64,000 nucleotides of DNA from assembly GCF_003688285.1 (NCBI RefSeq), contig NZ_RCNT01000004.1, positions 124,001 to 188,000 of the forward strand, read 5' to 3'. This document shows positions 17,271 to 26,861 of the stretch, piece after piece (the first letter of the stretch is position 1; every line of letters starts with the position of its first letter). A program made the translations under genes and the position numbers. The notes beneath the pieces are model-generated. The model worked only from the letters and a program-made list of their open reading frames with translations. It had not been told where the DNA came from and did not search any database. Origin of the DNA: Rhodophyticola porphyridii (GTDB lineage Bacteria; Pseudomonadota; Alphaproteobacteria; Rhodobacterales; Rhodobacteraceae).

Positions 17271-18094
17271 TCCCCAATGTCCTGACCATCGCCGGCACGG
17301 ATCCGAGCGGCGGCGCCGGTATTCAGGCCGATCTCAAGACCTTCTCGGCGCTCGGCGCCTATGGCATGTCGGTGGTGACAGCACTGGTCGCGCAGAACAC
17401 GCAGGGCGTGGCGCGCATTCTGCATCTGCCACCCGATTTCGTTGCGGCGCAGATCGACACGCTCTTTGCCGATGTGCGGGTCGATGCGGTGAAGATCGGC
17501 ATGATCGACACCGCCGAGGTTGCCACCGTCGTGGCCGAAAGGCTCCTTCATCACAATGCGGATGTGGTCATTCTCGATCCGGTGATGGTCGCCAAGAGCG
17601 GCGACCGGCTGCTTGCCGCAGAGGCAATCGACGTGCTGCGCACCGTGCTTCTGCCGCTGGCGACCCTGATTACCCCGAACCTGCCGGAGGCAGGTGTCCT
17701 GCTCGACTGCGCGCCGCCCGACAGTCCCGATGCGATGGAGGACGCGGCGCGCGCGCTTTACGAGCTGGGCCCGCGCGGCGTGTTGCTCAAGGGCGGCCAT
17801 CTGACAGGCGGAACCAGCCCGGACATCCTGTTCGACGGCGACAGCCTGACAAGCCTTCCGGCCATGCGGATCCGGACCCGCAACAGCCACGGCACCGGCT
17901 GCACGCTCTCGGCGGCAATCGCGGCGCTCAGGCCACAGCGGTCATCGATGGCCGAGGCGGTCGCCGATGCCAAGAGCTATCTGACCCGTGCCCTGCAGGA
18001 GAGCGACGCGCTCGATGTCGGGCAAGGGCATGGGCCGGTCCACCACTTTCACGCGCTCTGGGCGCCCGCAAAAACCAAGGAGATCTCAGCATGA
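17267..18094 (+). CDS. thiD: Hydroxymethylpyrimidine/phosphomethylpyrimidine kinase
   Basis: A 275-residue ribokinase-fold enzyme that phosphorylates HMP twice to give HMP-PP for ThiE. The N-terminus NVLTIAGTDPSGGAGIQADLKTF is diagnostic, and the catalytic anion-hole motif HGTGCTLS is near residue 208. It overlaps thiE and tenA by 4 bases each. It completes the salvage set with thiM. Confidence 0.97.
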   Translation: MIPNVLTIAGTDPSGGAGIQADLKTFSALGAYGMSVVTALVAQNTQGVARILHLPPDFVAAQIDTLFADVRVDAVKIGMIDTAEVATVVAERLLHHNADVVILDPVMVAKSGDRLLAAEAIDVLRTVLLPLATLITPNLPEAGVLLDCAPPDSPDAMEDAARALYELGPRGVLLKGGHLTGGTSPDILFDGDSLTSLPAMRIRTRNSHGTGCTLSAAIAALRPQRSSMAEAVADAKSYLTRALQESDALDVGQGHGPVHHFHALWAPAKTKEISA

Positions 18095-18762
18095 CAACAT
18101 TCAGCGACCGGGCGCGGCAGGACACGACGGCGCTTCGCGACCGCATCCTGGAGTTGCCGTTCAACCGCGAGCTGGCCGCCGGGCGCCTGTCCCGTCAACG
18201 GTTCCAGTTCTACATGATCCAGGATGCGCTCTATCTGGAACAATACTCCCGCGCGCTGGCCATCGCCTCGGCCAAGGCCCCCGACACCCGCGCGATGGAG
18301 CAATTCGCGCGCTCCGCCCAAGGGGCGCTGATCGTTGAAAGAGCGCTCCACGAAGGCTTTTTCGAAAAATTCGGCATTGCCCCGGTCGAAGCCGCACAAT
18401 TCGCACCTTCGCCAACCTGTTACGGATACACGAATTTCCTTCTGACCGTGGCCCATCAGGCCAGCTACGAGGAACTCGTGGCCGCGGTTCTGCCCTGCTT
18501 CTGGATCTATTGGGACGTAGGCAATCATATCGCCGCCGACACTGTGCCCGACAACCCCTATCGGGCCTGGATCGACACCTATAGCGATCCGTCCTTCGGC
18601 CAGTCCGTCAATGCCGTGATCGCCATCGCCAACGAGGCTGCGGAACGGTCAACCGAAGCCCGCCGTGTCGCCATGCTGAACGCCTTCAAACGCTCGGCGC
18701 AATATGAATGGATGTTCTGGGACAGCGCCTATCGCGAGGAGAAATGGCCGGTGTCTGCCTGA
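18091..18762 (+). CDS. tenA: Thiaminase II / TenA family
   Basis: A 223-residue all-helical enzyme that hydrolyses aminopyrimidine breakdown products of thiamin to HMP, feeding ThiD. Visible are YMIQDALYL with an active-site Asp45, and VLPCFWIYWDVG with Cys136 at the catalytic position of the Cys-type TenA class. The ATG at 18091 overlaps the thiD stop. It is the last gene of the TPP-controlled operon; no clear intrinsic terminator follows. Confidence 0.95.
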   Translation: MTTFSDRARQDTTALRDRILELPFNRELAAGRLSRQRFQFYMIQDALYLEQYSRALAIASAKAPDTRAMEQFARSAQGALIVERALHEGFFEKFGIAPVEAAQFAPSPTCYGYTNFLLTVAHQASYEELVAAVLPCFWIYWDVGNHIAADTVPDNPYRAWIDTYSDPSFGQSVNAVIAIANEAAERSTEARRVAMLNAFKRSAQYEWMFWDSAYREEKWPVSA

Positions 18763-19258
18763 CCCGGCGCCCGGTGGGGATGCCGTCGACAATACGCCGC
18801 CACGTCTTTCGCATCAGAATGGGATCCGGCCTGCGGTCGGTTCATCCCGCGGGTGCGGGGAACAGACTGGCTGGAACTCACTGATCCCAAAGAGTATTCG
18901 CGATGTCAAAGAACGCACCGGCCGATTGCCCCGTTTTTCCACATCGCAAAGGGTCAGTTCAAAGGGTCTTTTGGGGAGGAGCGGCACCGGTTCGAGCGCT
19001 GCCATCTGAAGGGAAACGGCAGGCTGGCCGATACCCGTCAGCGCCGCCGCACGCGGAAAGCTCAACTCGTCGGCAACGTTCAGAAGATGCGAAGAGGGCG
19101 CAGGTTCATCACAGATCCATGCCATAGCGCGCAACAGCACTATAACCCCCATGCCAAATGCTCTTTCCAGATGGGTGGCGGTGCTGGCAGACCAATTCGA
19201 ACCAATCTCCGTTGGGAAAGTCAAACCGTCCGGTTTTCGACGCCCGATGCCACGAGGA
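18763..19258. other. Intergenic stretch with no intact gene
   Basis: About 500 bases between tenA and the HlyD-type gene. The only recognisable content is a degraded LysR-like fragment on the minus strand (separate entry). The two flanking genes converge here, but no clear stem-loop followed by a T-run was seen. Confidence 0.6.
18955..19086 (-). pseudogene. Remnant of a LysR-family regulator (helix-turn-helix part)
   Basis: Read leftward, the translation contains LLNVADELSFPRAAALTGIG followed by QPAVSLQMAALE, which is the N-terminal helix-turn-helix of LysR-type regulators. After ALE the expected linker (EELG-like) is missing and the sequence passes to PLLPKRPFELTL, as if a few codons had been lost. 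No start before it and no effector domain after it are found. It looks like a decayed gene fragment. The match was made by eye to the family pattern. Confidence 0.5.
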
Positions 19259-20563
19259 TCATTCTTCCCTGAAGGCGCGCTGGAAATACACGGTCAGCGG
19301 ATGCGTGAGGTAGGACAAGGGCGCGCGGTCTTCGGTCTTGAGGAAGGTCTCGACCGGCATTCCCGGCAAAAGCGCGAGGTCGGGCGTCGCGGCGATGGTG
19401 TCCTCGTCAGGCACGATGATTGCCTGGTAGTAGGTGACGCCGCGCGCTTCGTCCGTCTCTGCGTCGGCCGAAACACGCAGCACCGTGCCGGGGACCTCCG
19501 GCGTGGTCCTGCGGTTGAAGGTCGTGAACATCAACGCCACGTCCTGCCCCGGATAGACCTGGTCGATGTCGATCGGATCGATCCGCGCGGCTACCTGCAG
19601 CGGCTGGTCGCCGGGCACGATGTACATCATCGGCTGGGCCGCCTGCACCACGGACTGCTCCGCGAAGACGCTGGAGGCGAAGACAACGCCGGGGACAGGC
19701 GCGCGCACATCGAGCCGCGCGATGCGCTCGCGGAGGCTGATGCGCCGTTCCTGCAACTCGATCCGGCTGAAGCCGAGGTCGCGGAGCCGGGTGATCGCCT
19801 CTTCGCGGCGCTGGTCCGCGAGGCGGAGGCTTTCGATGACCAGCCCCGAAATCCGCGTCTCGGCCTCGGCCACTAGCGCGGTGAGGTTGCCGATCTCGCC
19901 CTGAAGCCGCGCCTCCTCGCGCAAAAGTTCGGACAGGCGCGGGCCCTGAACCAGTCCGCGCTCGAAGAGCGACTGGACATCAACGACCTCGCCGGAGATC
20001 AGCTCGAGCTGCCGGCGGAGCGCCGCGATCTGCGCCTCCATCCCCTCTATCTGGCGTTCGATCTGGCTTTGTTGTTCCGCCAGTTGCCGCTGTTCCTGCG
20101 CAAGCGAGGCCCGGCGCGCTTCGAACAGCCTCCGCTGGCCGTCGATCAGTTCGACGATCGTCGCCTCGTCGACGATTTCGAACTCGGGCGCTTCACCGAA
20201 GTCCAGCGCTTCCGCCCCGTCGCGTTCCGCCGAAAGGCGGGCGTTGCGCGCGAAAATCTCAGCCAGCTGGCTCTCCACGATGGCCAGTTCGGAGCGCAGG
20301 AACGTCCCGTCGAGGCGGACGAGCACGTCGCCGGCCGCGACCCGGTCGCCGTCCCGCGCAAGGATCTCGCCCACGACGCCGCCGTCGGGGTGCTGGATGA
20401 CCTGCCGCTCGCTCTGGACCTCGACGACACCGGGCGCCACAATCGCGCCCGCGATCTGGGTGCCGACGCTCCAGGCGCCGAGGCCGCTCAGCATCAGGAA
20501 GATGGCCGCGAATCCGACAAATAGCGGGAAGCGCGCGCTCCAGTGACGGGTGGATCCGCTCAT
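19259..20563 (-). CDS. Type I secretion membrane fusion protein, HlyD/PrtE family
   Basis: A 434-residue periplasmic adaptor. One membrane anchor lies near residues 15-37, followed by the lipoyl-like half IVAPGVVEVQSERQVIQHPDGGVV, a long coiled coil rich in Glu, Gln and Arg (about residues 90-290), and the returning beta domain (RLDVRAPVPGVV). It links the inner-membrane ABC protein to a TolC-like outer-membrane channel, which is not encoded in the window. It overlaps the ABC gene by 4 bases. The nearby 2109-residue RTX protein is the likely cargo. Confidence 0.94.
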   Translation of the reverse strand: MSGSTRHWSARFPLFVGFAAIFLMLSGLGAWSVGTQIAGAIVAPGVVEVQSERQVIQHPDGGVVGEILARDGDRVAAGDVLVRLDGTFLRSELAIVESQLAEIFARNARLSAERDGAEALDFGEAPEFEIVDEATIVELIDGQRRLFEARRASLAQEQRQLAEQQSQIERQIEGMEAQIAALRRQLELISGEVVDVQSLFERGLVQGPRLSELLREEARLQGEIGNLTALVAEAETRISGLVIESLRLADQRREEAITRLRDLGFSRIELQERRISLRERIARLDVRAPVPGVVFASSVFAEQSVVQAAQPMMYIVPGDQPLQVAARIDPIDIDQVYPGQDVALMFTTFNRRTTPEVPGTVLRVSADAETDEARGVTYYQAIIVPDEDTIAATPDLALLPGMPVETFLKTEDRAPLSYLTHPLTVYFQRAFREE

Positions 20564-22269
20564 TGTTGACCTTCCTTGATGACGCGCTGAACCTCACCGG
20601 CATTCTTCATGAGCTTCTTTATGATCTCATCGCGGGGACCGAAGGCGGCGACCGATCCGCCGTCGAGCACCAGCAGGTTGTCGCAGGTCGATATGGCCGT
20701 AGGCCTGTGCGTCATGATCAGGACCGCCCGTCCCTCGGCCTTCATCGCGGTGACAGCGGCGTTGAGCGCCTCCGAGCCTTCGGCGTCGAGCGCGGAGTTC
20801 GGCTCGTCCAGCACGAGGATGACGGGATCGTCGTAGAGCGCCCTTGCGAGCGCGAGGCGCTGTTTCTGCCCGCCCGAAAGCGATATGGCAGCGCCGTTCA
20901 CCTGCGTGTCGTAGCCATCGGGCAGGGAGAGGACGATGTCGTGCACGCCCGCCTTCTTGGCGGCCTCGACGACCTTCATGTCATCCGGTGCCGTTGCCAT
21001 GCGGGCGATGTTCTCGGCCACGGTGCCGTCGAAGAACTGCACGTCCTGCGGAAGGTAGCCGACATATTGACCGAGACGGTCGGCCCCGTATTGTTCGAGC
21101 TTCGCGCCGCCCAGTCTCACCTCGCCGGCCGAAGGCGCGATGAGGCCGGTGATGATCCGCGCGAGCGTCGTCTTGCCCGACCCGCTCCGGCCGATGATGC
21201 CGATGGCCTGGCCGGGTTTCACGTCGAAGCTGACCTGCGACAAGACAGGCTTCGCGCCGGGTTTCAGCACCATTGTCACCGAGCGCACGTCGAGATGGGC
21301 CTCGGGCGCGGGAAGAACGGTGTCTGGTTCGCGCACGCCTTCCTGCGTGAGAAGCGACTTCAGCCCCTTCCAGCTGCCGCGCGCCCGTTGCACCACACCC
21401 CATTGCGAGACGCCCGTCTCGACCGGCGCCAGCGCGCGGCCCAGCAGGATGCTCGCCGCGATCATGGCGCCTGCCGTCATCTCCCCCCGCAGCACGAACC
21501 ACGCACCGACCGCGAGCATCGCCGACTGCAGGAACAGCCTGAAGGCCCGCGTGAAGGCCGTGAAGGACCCGGTCCAGTCATTGGCCCGCATCGACAGGTC
21601 GACCGCCTCGTCCTGCATGCGGATCCAGCGTTCCATCATCGCTCCGCGCATGCCCTGCGCGACGACGTATTCGCCCGAAAGCTCTGCCTGCCGGGCGAAA
21701 CGGCCCGCGATCTGCGACTGTTCGGCGGCCTTTCCCGTCTTCCGCCAGGTCAGCAGCTGGTTGAGGATGGCGGTGCAGATCAGGATACCGCCGCCCGCCA
21801 CAGCGAGCCAGCCGAGCATCGGGTGGAAGATGAAGATCGCGGCAAGGAACAGCGGCGTCCAGGGCGCATCGAAAAGCGCCAGGATGACCGGTGATGCGAA
21901 CAGGCTGCGCACCGCGTCGATGTCCTGCAGCGAGCCATGCGAAAACGGCTGACGCCGCGCCGCGCGGTCGATCACGGCGCGGAAGGTCGGCGCATTCAGC
22001 GCGTCCTGAAGCCGCGCGCCGACGCGTGATATGACGCGTCCACGGGCGTATTCGATCAGCCAGTAGAAGAAATACAGCGCCCCCACGAGAGCGAAAAGCG
22101 CGACCAGCGTCTCCTCGGACCGCGAGGCGAGAACCCGGTCGTAGATCTGCAGCATGAAGAGCGGGCCGGTCAGCATCAGCAGATTGGTGAAGACCGAGAA
22201 AAAAAGAGTGTTCAGGAGCAGAACCCGCACTCGAGCCTTCAGCTTCGGCGTGATTTCCGTACTTTGCAA
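20560..22269 (-). CDS. Type I secretion ABC transporter (PrtD family)
   Basis: A 569-residue fusion of a membrane domain (about residues 15-310) and an ATPase domain (about 330-560). Walker A is GRSGSGKTT at 360-368, the signature LSGGQKQRLALARAL follows near 470, and Walker B VILVLDEP near 493. There is no N-terminal C39 peptidase or peptidase-like domain, as in PrtD/AprD exporters. It would power export of a protein with a C-terminal uncleaved signal. It is first in the leftward pair with the HlyD gene and is divergent from the methyltransferase at 22367. Confidence 0.94.
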   Translation of the reverse strand: MQSTEITPKLKARVRVLLLNTLFFSVFTNLLMLTGPLFMLQIYDRVLASRSEETLVALFALVGALYFFYWLIEYARGRVISRVGARLQDALNAPTFRAVIDRAARRQPFSHGSLQDIDAVRSLFASPVILALFDAPWTPLFLAAIFIFHPMLGWLAVAGGGILICTAILNQLLTWRKTGKAAEQSQIAGRFARQAELSGEYVVAQGMRGAMMERWIRMQDEAVDLSMRANDWTGSFTAFTRAFRLFLQSAMLAVGAWFVLRGEMTAGAMIAASILLGRALAPVETGVSQWGVVQRARGSWKGLKSLLTQEGVREPDTVLPAPEAHLDVRSVTMVLKPGAKPVLSQVSFDVKPGQAIGIIGRSGSGKTTLARIITGLIAPSAGEVRLGGAKLEQYGADRLGQYVGYLPQDVQFFDGTVAENIARMATAPDDMKVVEAAKKAGVHDIVLSLPDGYDTQVNGAAISLSGGQKQRLALARALYDDPVILVLDEPNSALDAEGSEALNAAVTAMKAEGRAVLIMTHRPTAISTCDNLLVLDGGSVAAFGPRDEIIKKLMKNAGEVQRVIKEGQQ

Positions 22270-22366
22270 TGGAGCCTCCAGACCAAAAAAATATCTACAC
22301 TACAAAACGCGACACGCTTGGGGTACTCTGCACGAAATAAGTTCAAACACGAGCACGTGAGGCACC

Positions 22367-23017
22367 ATGTCGCAAGAAAAAAAGGAGTTTGACCAGTCTG
22401 GTTATTGGATCGACAGACATCGCCAATACATTGGTGATCCAAGATCAATCGGGAACATGGGAAAGACCAGAGCGGAAAACGAGCAAGGCGACATCATCGT
22501 GCAGTCACTATGCCAGAGGATTGCTCAACACTATTCGAAAAATCTTTCAAGTGTTTTGGATCTTGGATGTGGATACGGCCGCATTGCCGGAAGTTTTATC
22601 GACCAAAGTATGAAGTATACAGGTCTAGACGTGTCCGTTCACGCACTTCAGCAAGCCAAACGGAAACACCCGAAGGGACGGTTTATTCAGAAAGATCTAA
22701 ATGAGTGGAACCCGACCGGTACCTTTAACCTCGTCTGTGCACTTTATATACTTGTGCACTTCGTCGACGACAGTCTTTGGAAAGCGTTCTTTGGGAAGGC
22801 CGCCAAAAGTGTGATACAAGGCGGATATCTGATTATTGCGGATGAATTTCCGGCGCAAAGGCGCTCGTCAAAGCACTATGTCGCCAGGCCTTTCCAAGAA
22901 TATCTCGGGATAATGGAAAAAGAAGGACTCGAACTCGACACTAGCGCCTGGGACGACGTGTTTGGCGACGACCAACCCGGATCCGCGAAGGCCTTTAAAT
23001 TCTTGAAGAAGACCTGA
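22367..23017 (+). CDS. Class I SAM-dependent methyltransferase
   Basis: A 216-residue protein with the SAM-binding motif I VLDLGCGYGRIAG near residues 63-75 and motif II YTGLDVS. GAGG precedes the ATG at 22367. Codon use and base composition are clearly more AT-rich than in the genes left of 22300. It lies in a group with two glycosyltransferases and another methyltransferase, so it may methylate a glycan or a sugar nucleotide (inference). The substrate is unknown. Confidence 0.85.
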   Translation: MSQEKKEFDQSGYWIDRHRQYIGDPRSIGNMGKTRAENEQGDIIVQSLCQRIAQHYSKNLSSVLDLGCGYGRIAGSFIDQSMKYTGLDVSVHALQQAKRKHPKGRFIQKDLNEWNPTGTFNLVCALYILVHFVDDSLWKAFFGKAAKSVIQGGYLIIADEFPAQRRSSKHYVARPFQEYLGIMEKEGLELDTSAWDDVFGDDQPGSAKAFKFLKKT

Positions 23018-23075
23018 CAGCATTCCGATACCGCAAGTTACAGTTACGCAATGGGAACCAATTTTTTTTGCAGCA

Positions 23076-23690
23076 CTAGTTTTCTGAAATCGGCTTTATA
23101 CAAAATGAAAAATGAGCACTAGGGTCCAACGTAAGATACTCAAACTCCCAACTATCCTCCAAACAAAACTGCATCACGGATTCTACGACGCCGTACGGAA
23201 TTGCTGATACAACATTTCCGGTGCAAAAATCATGACCAGCGATTCTTCCATCTGAGACAAGGCAAGATGCGCAAAGCCTTAGCTCTTCAATTGTTGTTTG
23301 ATAAGAGTGGTTAGTATCTATGTATGCCCAATCTATTGAATTCGGCGCAAATTTCTTCAATACTTCAGTCGAAAGTCCTTGGCGGACCTCAACAATGGAC
23401 CGTTCTATCTGGGACGCGAACTTGTTTTGAATGGCAGATAGCCCATCACTGTACCTATCTGATGCCCACGCATCGACGAGAAACAATTTCTTTGGAGCGC
23501 AACGTTCAAGAATTTCCTGAGAATAATCGCCGAACGCCACACCGATCTCGGCGACGGTTGCTGCCTTTGGCATAGCATCCAATAGGTGATATCGGTCGGG
23601 GAGAAGCCGGCAATTTCTCGTGTGAACGGAATGCAAGTGAATGCGCGGCATCGCATTTTTGATTGCTCTGCGTTCATCAGCAGTTTTCAA
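23076..23690 (-). CDS. Class I SAM-dependent methyltransferase (Methyltransf_24-like)
   Basis: A 204-residue protein with VAEIGVAFGDYSQ (SAM motif I, about residues 46-58), LFLVDAWASDRYSD, and WAYIDTNHSYQTTIEEL, the DxxHxY pattern of the Methyltransf_24 type, which often act on sugars or glycans. The gene is AT-rich relative to the window. It converges on the methyltransferase at 22367-23017 with about 58 bases between stops. Its role is not known. Confidence 0.8.
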   Translation of the reverse strand: MKTADERRAIKNAMPRIHLHSVHTRNCRLLPDRYHLLDAMPKAATVAEIGVAFGDYSQEILERCAPKKLFLVDAWASDRYSDGLSAIQNKFASQIERSIVEVRQGLSTEVLKKFAPNSIDWAYIDTNHSYQTTIEELRLCASCLVSDGRIAGHDFCTGNVVSAIPYGVVESVMQFCLEDSWEFEYLTLDPSAHFSFCIKPISEN

Positions 23691-23773
23691 TTCAAAGACC
23701 TTCTAGCGAAGTCAGAACTCACAAACTAAGTCACGACGTATTTCATTGGACAAAGCCAATGCATCACGCCTTA

Positions 23774-24079
23774 TCAGTACGAATCCTGGAGAGCCTGCAC
23801 CAGTTCAACTGACGGCGCATCGAAATTCGCGCCCAATGCACCAAGGAAGTCTCCCTCAATACTTTCCAAGAACGTTCTCAATTCAACCGCCAAAGGATCG
23901 GCTCCCTCCAGCAATGCCGGGTTCCGCTCTATGTAACGCATTAAAGCTTCCCAATCTTCGGCCAACACGAAGCGTTCAAGTTCTAAAAGGTTTGTAAGAG
24001 TGTATGCGGCCTGCGCAGACGGAGTTCCCGCAACGAGAAGAAGCGCCGTCAATGCAGCGAGAAGTCGTTGATTTGCCAT
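23774..24079 (-). CDS. Small exported protein of unknown function
   Basis: A 101-residue protein. Residues 1-24 are a clear signal peptide (LLAALTALLLVAGTPSAQAA). The mature part is acidic and helical (LLELERFVLAEDWEALMRYIER...), ending QALQDSY. I do not recognise the family. It sits between the methyltransferase and glycosyltransferase genes on the same strand and may be part of the same island. Confidence 0.65.
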   Translation of the reverse strand: MANQRLLAALTALLLVAGTPSAQAAYTLTNLLELERFVLAEDWEALMRYIERNPALLEGADPLAVELRTFLESIEGDFLGALGANFDAPSVELVQALQDSY

Positions 24080-24345
24080 ACTTGTACCCTGTTACTAACC
24101 TTCGCCTACAGTAGTACATCATCTCTGCTAGATAACGTCAACCGAGACGATGAACCCAGCCCATCAATTGGGAAGATCTATCGTAGCGATAGCCTCCCCC
24201 CTAACGATGCGAGGAACACAGGTTACACTCTGGGATCATTTGTGCATCAATGGAAGATGTCTGGATGTTTCTACAAGATCTCTCGCTGAGATATTTCCAC
24301 CGCGACAACCCTGCTCAAACGTCAATTCTTGCTTTGTCTGCGAGT

Positions 24346-24795
24346 TCAGACGAGTGTCCTGACGTCTGAAACGTCGATAACGAACGAGATGTTCCAAAAC
24401 GCGCACAGTTCCGCTTCGAAATCTTTTGACGCCAATTGAGCTGGCGTGTGGATCTTCTCAACGCGAAACCCATACTGTTCGAAACCACTCCACGGCACGT
24501 ACGAAAAAATTACGGGCACCACGCCTCGCTCAATTGCCACAGCCCCAAGTTGCAAAGCAACGTCCGCCACATTGAAATCGCCATCGAGTACACGGACACC
24601 AATATGGGTCGACGCAGGTGCATCAGTGTTCCAAAATTTCCCGGAAATTGCTCTGCCGCTCTCGGGAAACTCCCTTTCCCACAATGCGAGGTCACGACCA
24701 CACTGATTCGGTGGAGACAACTTGAGTAGGAAATCGATATCCTTACAGCGTCTTGACGTAATACGTGATATAACGCGAAGCCATTCGGACCTCAT
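24346..24795 (-). CDS. Hypothetical protein coupled to glycosyltransferase gene
   Basis: A 149-residue protein of no recognised family. Its ATG at 24795 overlaps the stop of the 689-residue glycosyltransferase gene (ATGA), which strongly supports translation. The sequence has no signal peptide and no evident membrane segment. Features are GVRVLDGDFNVADVALQLG and a C-terminal FVIDVSDVRTLV. Together with its neighbour it may form part of the same glycan pathway. Confidence 0.65.
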   Translation of the reverse strand: MRSEWLRVISRITSRRCKDIDFLLKLSPPNQCGRDLALWEREFPESGRAISGKFWNTDAPASTHIGVRVLDGDFNVADVALQLGAVAIERGVVPVIFSYVPWSGFEQYGFRVEKIHTPAQLASKDFEAELCAFWNISFVIDVSDVRTLV

Positions 24796-26861
24796 TGATG
24801 AACCACCTCTCCAACGATTCTCGCAGCCGCGGTTTGACCAAGCTGAGGTAGTTGAAGCTCATGGAGTCGCGCCGAAATTCGATCAACCTCACCGCTTTCC
24901 AGAAATCGAGAAACGTGTCTCAACAGCGACCATATATCTTCCGCGCTCGTTGCCGCTCCAATTTCCCGCTCCACAGCAGACCGCGCGCGCCGCTCCTGGT
25001 CATCCATAAAGGGAGCCATCTGAGGCACAAAAATTGCAGGTATCTGATTGTAAATCACTTCATGAAACGAATTGTAGCCAGCTGCGGAGATCACAAAATC
25101 TGCCGCTTTGCAAAAGTGCAAGGCGTGCAAAGTCCGCACCGGGATACTATTTCTCCAGCCATGAAGGCTGGGCGACAAAGTTGCGTGTGGCCATACTACC
25201 ACGAGGTTCAGGACATCATCCCGTCTTTCGAATGTTTGGCAAATGGCTTGTAGTTGAGCCGATCGGTCGGCTGCGACACCGCCGCCTAGCATTGTGACAA
25301 CCAAACGAGAAAACTCTATCTCCAACTCTTCCGACAGAGCCTTTCGCAGTTCCTCACGCGCTTTGGAGTTCATCGAAACTGTCTGCACGATTGGACCAAC
25401 GGGGTGAAGTGGTCCTGTTTGAAAGTCGATTTCGTTGAGCTCATCGAATGCCTCGGTTGGCACGATAATCCGCGAAAAAACCTTGCGCCTTTCGAGCGCC
25501 GTTGCGTTCGATTGCCCCACTTGCCATAGGCCACGTCGGATCCAAACCGACCTTAATTCGTTTTCTAAGGTTGCGCGAACGATAGAGTCGAAAACGTAAA
25601 CACCATCAAAAACCAGCACATCGCCACGATGAGTATGGTTAACAAGCCGTCGAAAATTCACCAGGTCATTTGCAAAAGAGTCTGCGTGTGCGTCACTTTT
25701 TTGGACGAGTGGTAACGTGTCGAAGCCCTTATTTTGGAGCATAGGAACGCAACTGGGAAACGCAGCAAACGCAACCTCATTCGAGGATGATAGCTCTCCA
25801 GCAACCAAGGCGCTACGTTGCGCGTGCCCAAGCCCCACTCCATTTGTCGGCATGAAAAGCACGCGGCGTTTCGTTGGACTCTTCTTTGTTTTATTGGTTG
25901 GTCGCCCGATGTCGAGCGCATCTTCGAGCTTCTTGATCGAATTGGACGCGAGCCAGTCGTTCTCCCGAATCTTTTTTGAAATTAGGTTCATCTGACTGTC
26001 GACAACCTTATTCAAATAAGGAAGCAGAGCCCGGAATTCAGCAGGAACTCGAATCGCAGGAGCTCCAGCAGTAGTGATCTGGCCTGACTCCGTGCCATCC
26101 AAGATCACGCCGCCCCTACCGACAAGGTTCACTAAGAAAACTGCCATCCTATCACCAGGCACACTTTTCCCGAAAAAACTTGCCATGCAACACATGTTCG
26201 TAAGCGCCTCTGGCGTAACTTCCGAGTAGGAGTAAGCTTCGATCTCGGAGTACCGCAGCAATCTAAGTCGTTCCTTGGCCTTTCCGGAAGTTACAACCGC
26301 AAATGGCTGACGTGATGCCGTAGCCGTGAGAAACAGGCTTTCCATGGCAGAGTCTTCATCAAAAAAACCTTCCTCCAAGAAGCACAAATGCTTTTGCTCT
26401 GAAACAGGGGGAGCAAGATTGAAAGTATCCGGAACCGCAGCGGGCACAGTTCCCGACTGATTTATTGCGTTCGGGAAAAGATCTTTCAGATCAATGACGT
26501 TCGGTTCATAGCCCGACGCGTAGGCGATCTTCGACTTGGCGGATATTCTTTCCTGGGTCGAGGGGAAACGCCCAATAGCTACAATTTCGCCGGATGCGTC
26601 GAGTTTAACGTCTCTCAGGCGAGTCTGCGTAGCACCATCAGTGTTCTCTGCGCCCAAGACGATGACTCTGTCAAACTTGGTATCCCGACAGTCTCGGACG
26701 AACGCGAGCGCCTCATACTTTTGATTTCTGGTCATTTGATCAGGCAAATCCGCTTCGTCGATGAGAACTTCATATCCGTGGGAAGCCAATTGTCGCGCAA
26801 ACAGGACACGGGCATCCAATGTTGCCTCGGCTTTTCCGGCACACTCGATTTTCATTTTCAT
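24792..26861 (-). CDS. Glycosyltransferase-like protein with GT28/MurG-type C-terminal domain
   Basis: A 689-residue cytoplasmic protein. The C-terminal half from about residue 338 (VLFMPTNGVGLGHAQRS) resembles GT28/MurG-fold glycosyltransferases, with a later FVISAAGYNSFHEVIYNQIPAIFVP, the nucleotide-sugar binding loop of that fold. The N-terminal 330 residues look like a second, divergent domain of glycosyltransferase-like alpha/beta character, without a motif I can name. It overlaps its neighbours on both sides by 4 bases. Donor and acceptor are unknown. Confidence 0.8.
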   Translation of the reverse strand: MKMKIECAGKAEATLDARVLFARQLASHGYEVLIDEADLPDQMTRNQKYEALAFVRDCRDTKFDRVIVLGAENTDGATQTRLRDVKLDASGEIVAIGRFPSTQERISAKSKIAYASGYEPNVIDLKDLFPNAINQSGTVPAAVPDTFNLAPPVSEQKHLCFLEEGFFDEDSAMESLFLTATASRQPFAVVTSGKAKERLRLLRYSEIEAYSYSEVTPEALTNMCCMASFFGKSVPGDRMAVFLVNLVGRGGVILDGTESGQITTAGAPAIRVPAEFRALLPYLNKVVDSQMNLISKKIRENDWLASNSIKKLEDALDIGRPTNKTKKSPTKRRVLFMPTNGVGLGHAQRSALVAGELSSSNEVAFAAFPSCVPMLQNKGFDTLPLVQKSDAHADSFANDLVNFRRLVNHTHRGDVLVFDGVYVFDSIVRATLENELRSVWIRRGLWQVGQSNATALERRKVFSRIIVPTEAFDELNEIDFQTGPLHPVGPIVQTVSMNSKAREELRKALSEELEIEFSRLVVTMLGGGVAADRSAQLQAICQTFERRDDVLNLVVVWPHATLSPSLHGWRNSIPVRTLHALHFCKAADFVISAAGYNSFHEVIYNQIPAIFVPQMAPFMDDQERRARSAVEREIGAATSAEDIWSLLRHVSRFLESGEVDRISARLHELQLPQLGQTAAARIVGEVVHQ

